Below, one piece after another: positions 63,566-64,000 of a stretch of 64,000 nt of DNA. Below the pieces are notes generated by a model. It was given only the letters and a program-made list of their open reading frames with translations. It had not been told where the DNA came from and made no database searches. The stretch comes from Calothrix sp. PCC 7507 (lineage in GTDB: Bacteria > Cyanobacteriota > Cyanobacteriia > Cyanobacteriales > Nostocaceae), in assembly GCF_000316575.1 (NCBI RefSeq), contig NC_019682.1, positions 1,054,001 to 1,118,000 of the forward strand, written 5' to 3'. A program made the translations under genes and the position numbers. How positions within the stretch are numbered: the stretch's first letter is position 1; each line of letters opens with the position of its first letter.

Positions 63566-63639
63566 GGCTTTTTATTTGACAAGTGGATTTGGGCGATGAT
63601 TCCTGATCCTAGTATCTACAAAAAAAGCTAGCCCAAAGC

Positions 63640-63999
63640 TTAAAATTTGAGTAGTTCTCGCTCATAGTTTTCAGGAAGGGGTTCAATTTCCCAGACTATA
63701 CCTTCACCTGGTTCTAAAGCAACCTCCACGAAGAGTTGTTCGACGGCGGTTGTCGCAATGTCTTCGTTGTCGGGGAAGGGTTGCAAATCTTCGGTAAGTA
63801 GTCTGAGTTTGAAACCACCGGGGATGGCTACGCCAACGGTGGCGTTACGTAACTCAAAGCGCCAAACTATCTCGTCTGCTTCGCCTTTTGGTGTGATGCT
63901 GAGGTTGTATAATTGACCTGCGATCGCTAGCTGGCGAGAAAGTGTCACCTCTGCTTGTGTTTCTTCGGCACTCCTAGCCCCAGCCGCACTCAATTGCAA
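63640..63999 (-). CDS. DUF1822 family protein, C-terminal part (cut by window edge)
   Basis: At least 119 residues of a protein whose start is beyond the right edge. SRQLAIAGQLYNLSITPKGE, IPGGFKLRLLTEDLQPFPDN and WEIEPLPENYERELLKF are typical of the C-terminal domain of DUF1822 proteins, which are found in cyanobacteria. Ends in a normal stop. Function unknown. Confidence 0.85.
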   Translation of the reverse strand: MQLSAAGARSAEETQAEVTLSRQLAIAGQLYNLSITPKGEADEIVWRFELRNATVGVAIPGGFKLRLLTEDLQPFPDNEDIATTAVEQLFVEVALEPGEGIVWEIEPLPENYERELLKF

Positions 64000-64000
64000 A

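Overview
The window comes from a filamentous, heterocyst-type (Nostocales) cyanobacterium. Evidence: very frequent HIP1 octamers (GCGATCGC), long arrays of heptanucleotide repeats (CAGTTAT, TTTTGAC, TTGCCTA and TGACTCC types), a RpaA response regulator, Ycf51, a HetI-like phosphopantetheinyl transferase, LL-diaminopimelate aminotransferase, glycolate dehydrogenase subunits and a valyl-tRNA synthetase carrying the cyanobacterial membrane domain CAAD. The exact genus cannot be fixed from sequence alone. I saw no rRNA, tRNA, CRISPR array or full-length insertion sequence.

Layout. 0-9 kb: a pair of M16 peptidases (one active, one lacking the zinc site), valS with CAAD, a cluster of small inverted-repeat elements, a conserved small protein and a HetI-like enzyme. 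9-13.9 kb: a three-gene operon (small DNA-binding-like protein, DUF5674, unknown) behind palindromic sites, a YheT-type hydrolase, rpaA, and a sterol-desaturase/SDR fusion. 14.1-17.5 kb: the most unusual locus, a small exported Lys/Asp-repeat protein, a protein resembling a free-standing pre-ATP-grasp domain, an ATP-grasp enzyme fused to a 2-oxoglutarate/Fe(II) oxygenase-like domain, and an ArsC/Spx-like protein. 17.9-24.2 kb: a nuclease, a GHL10 glycoside-hydrolase-like protein, and a sensor kinase with two tandem PhnD-like binding lipoproteins.

24.8-31.6 kb is a complete arsenic island on the minus strand: arsR, a PstS-like binding protein, ArsJ-associated GAPDH, arsJ, acr3, an ArsI-type lyase, arsC and a cysteine-rich transglutaminase-like protein of unknown role. 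Arsenate can be handled either by reduction (ArsC) and arsenite export (Acr3), or by GAPDH conversion to 1-arseno-3-phosphoglycerate and export by ArsJ. An arsenosugar-type glycosyltransferase lies 11 kb further on.

31.6-42.3 kb mixes housekeeping genes (two class I aminotransferases including dapL, an iron-type alcohol dehydrogenase, Ycf51) with accessory genes (Rpn nuclease, DUF4058, two Uma2 proteins) and visible remnants of local duplication. 42.3-51.1 kb holds a cupin, the glycosyltransferase, glycolate dehydrogenase subunits GlcF/GlcE, and a large CBS/PAS/GAF kinase next to a receiver-kinase hybrid. 51.1-64 kb holds a PIN toxin-antitoxin pair, a transaldolase-family protein, a glutamine synthetase-like plus amidohydrolase pair (a split FluG arrangement), a GxxExxY gene inside a perfect inverted repeat, a large zinc metalloprotease, a GST/CmcJ pair, a Gfo/Idh/MocA oxidoreductase, a DUF4870 membrane protein with a decayed copy of its own 3' end, and the end of a DUF1822 gene cut by the window edge.

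A recurring theme is small non-coding mobile elements. At least five families of short elements with terminal inverted repeats can be seen, two with two copies each; one copy is nested inside another, and one family carries the heptad arrays internally.
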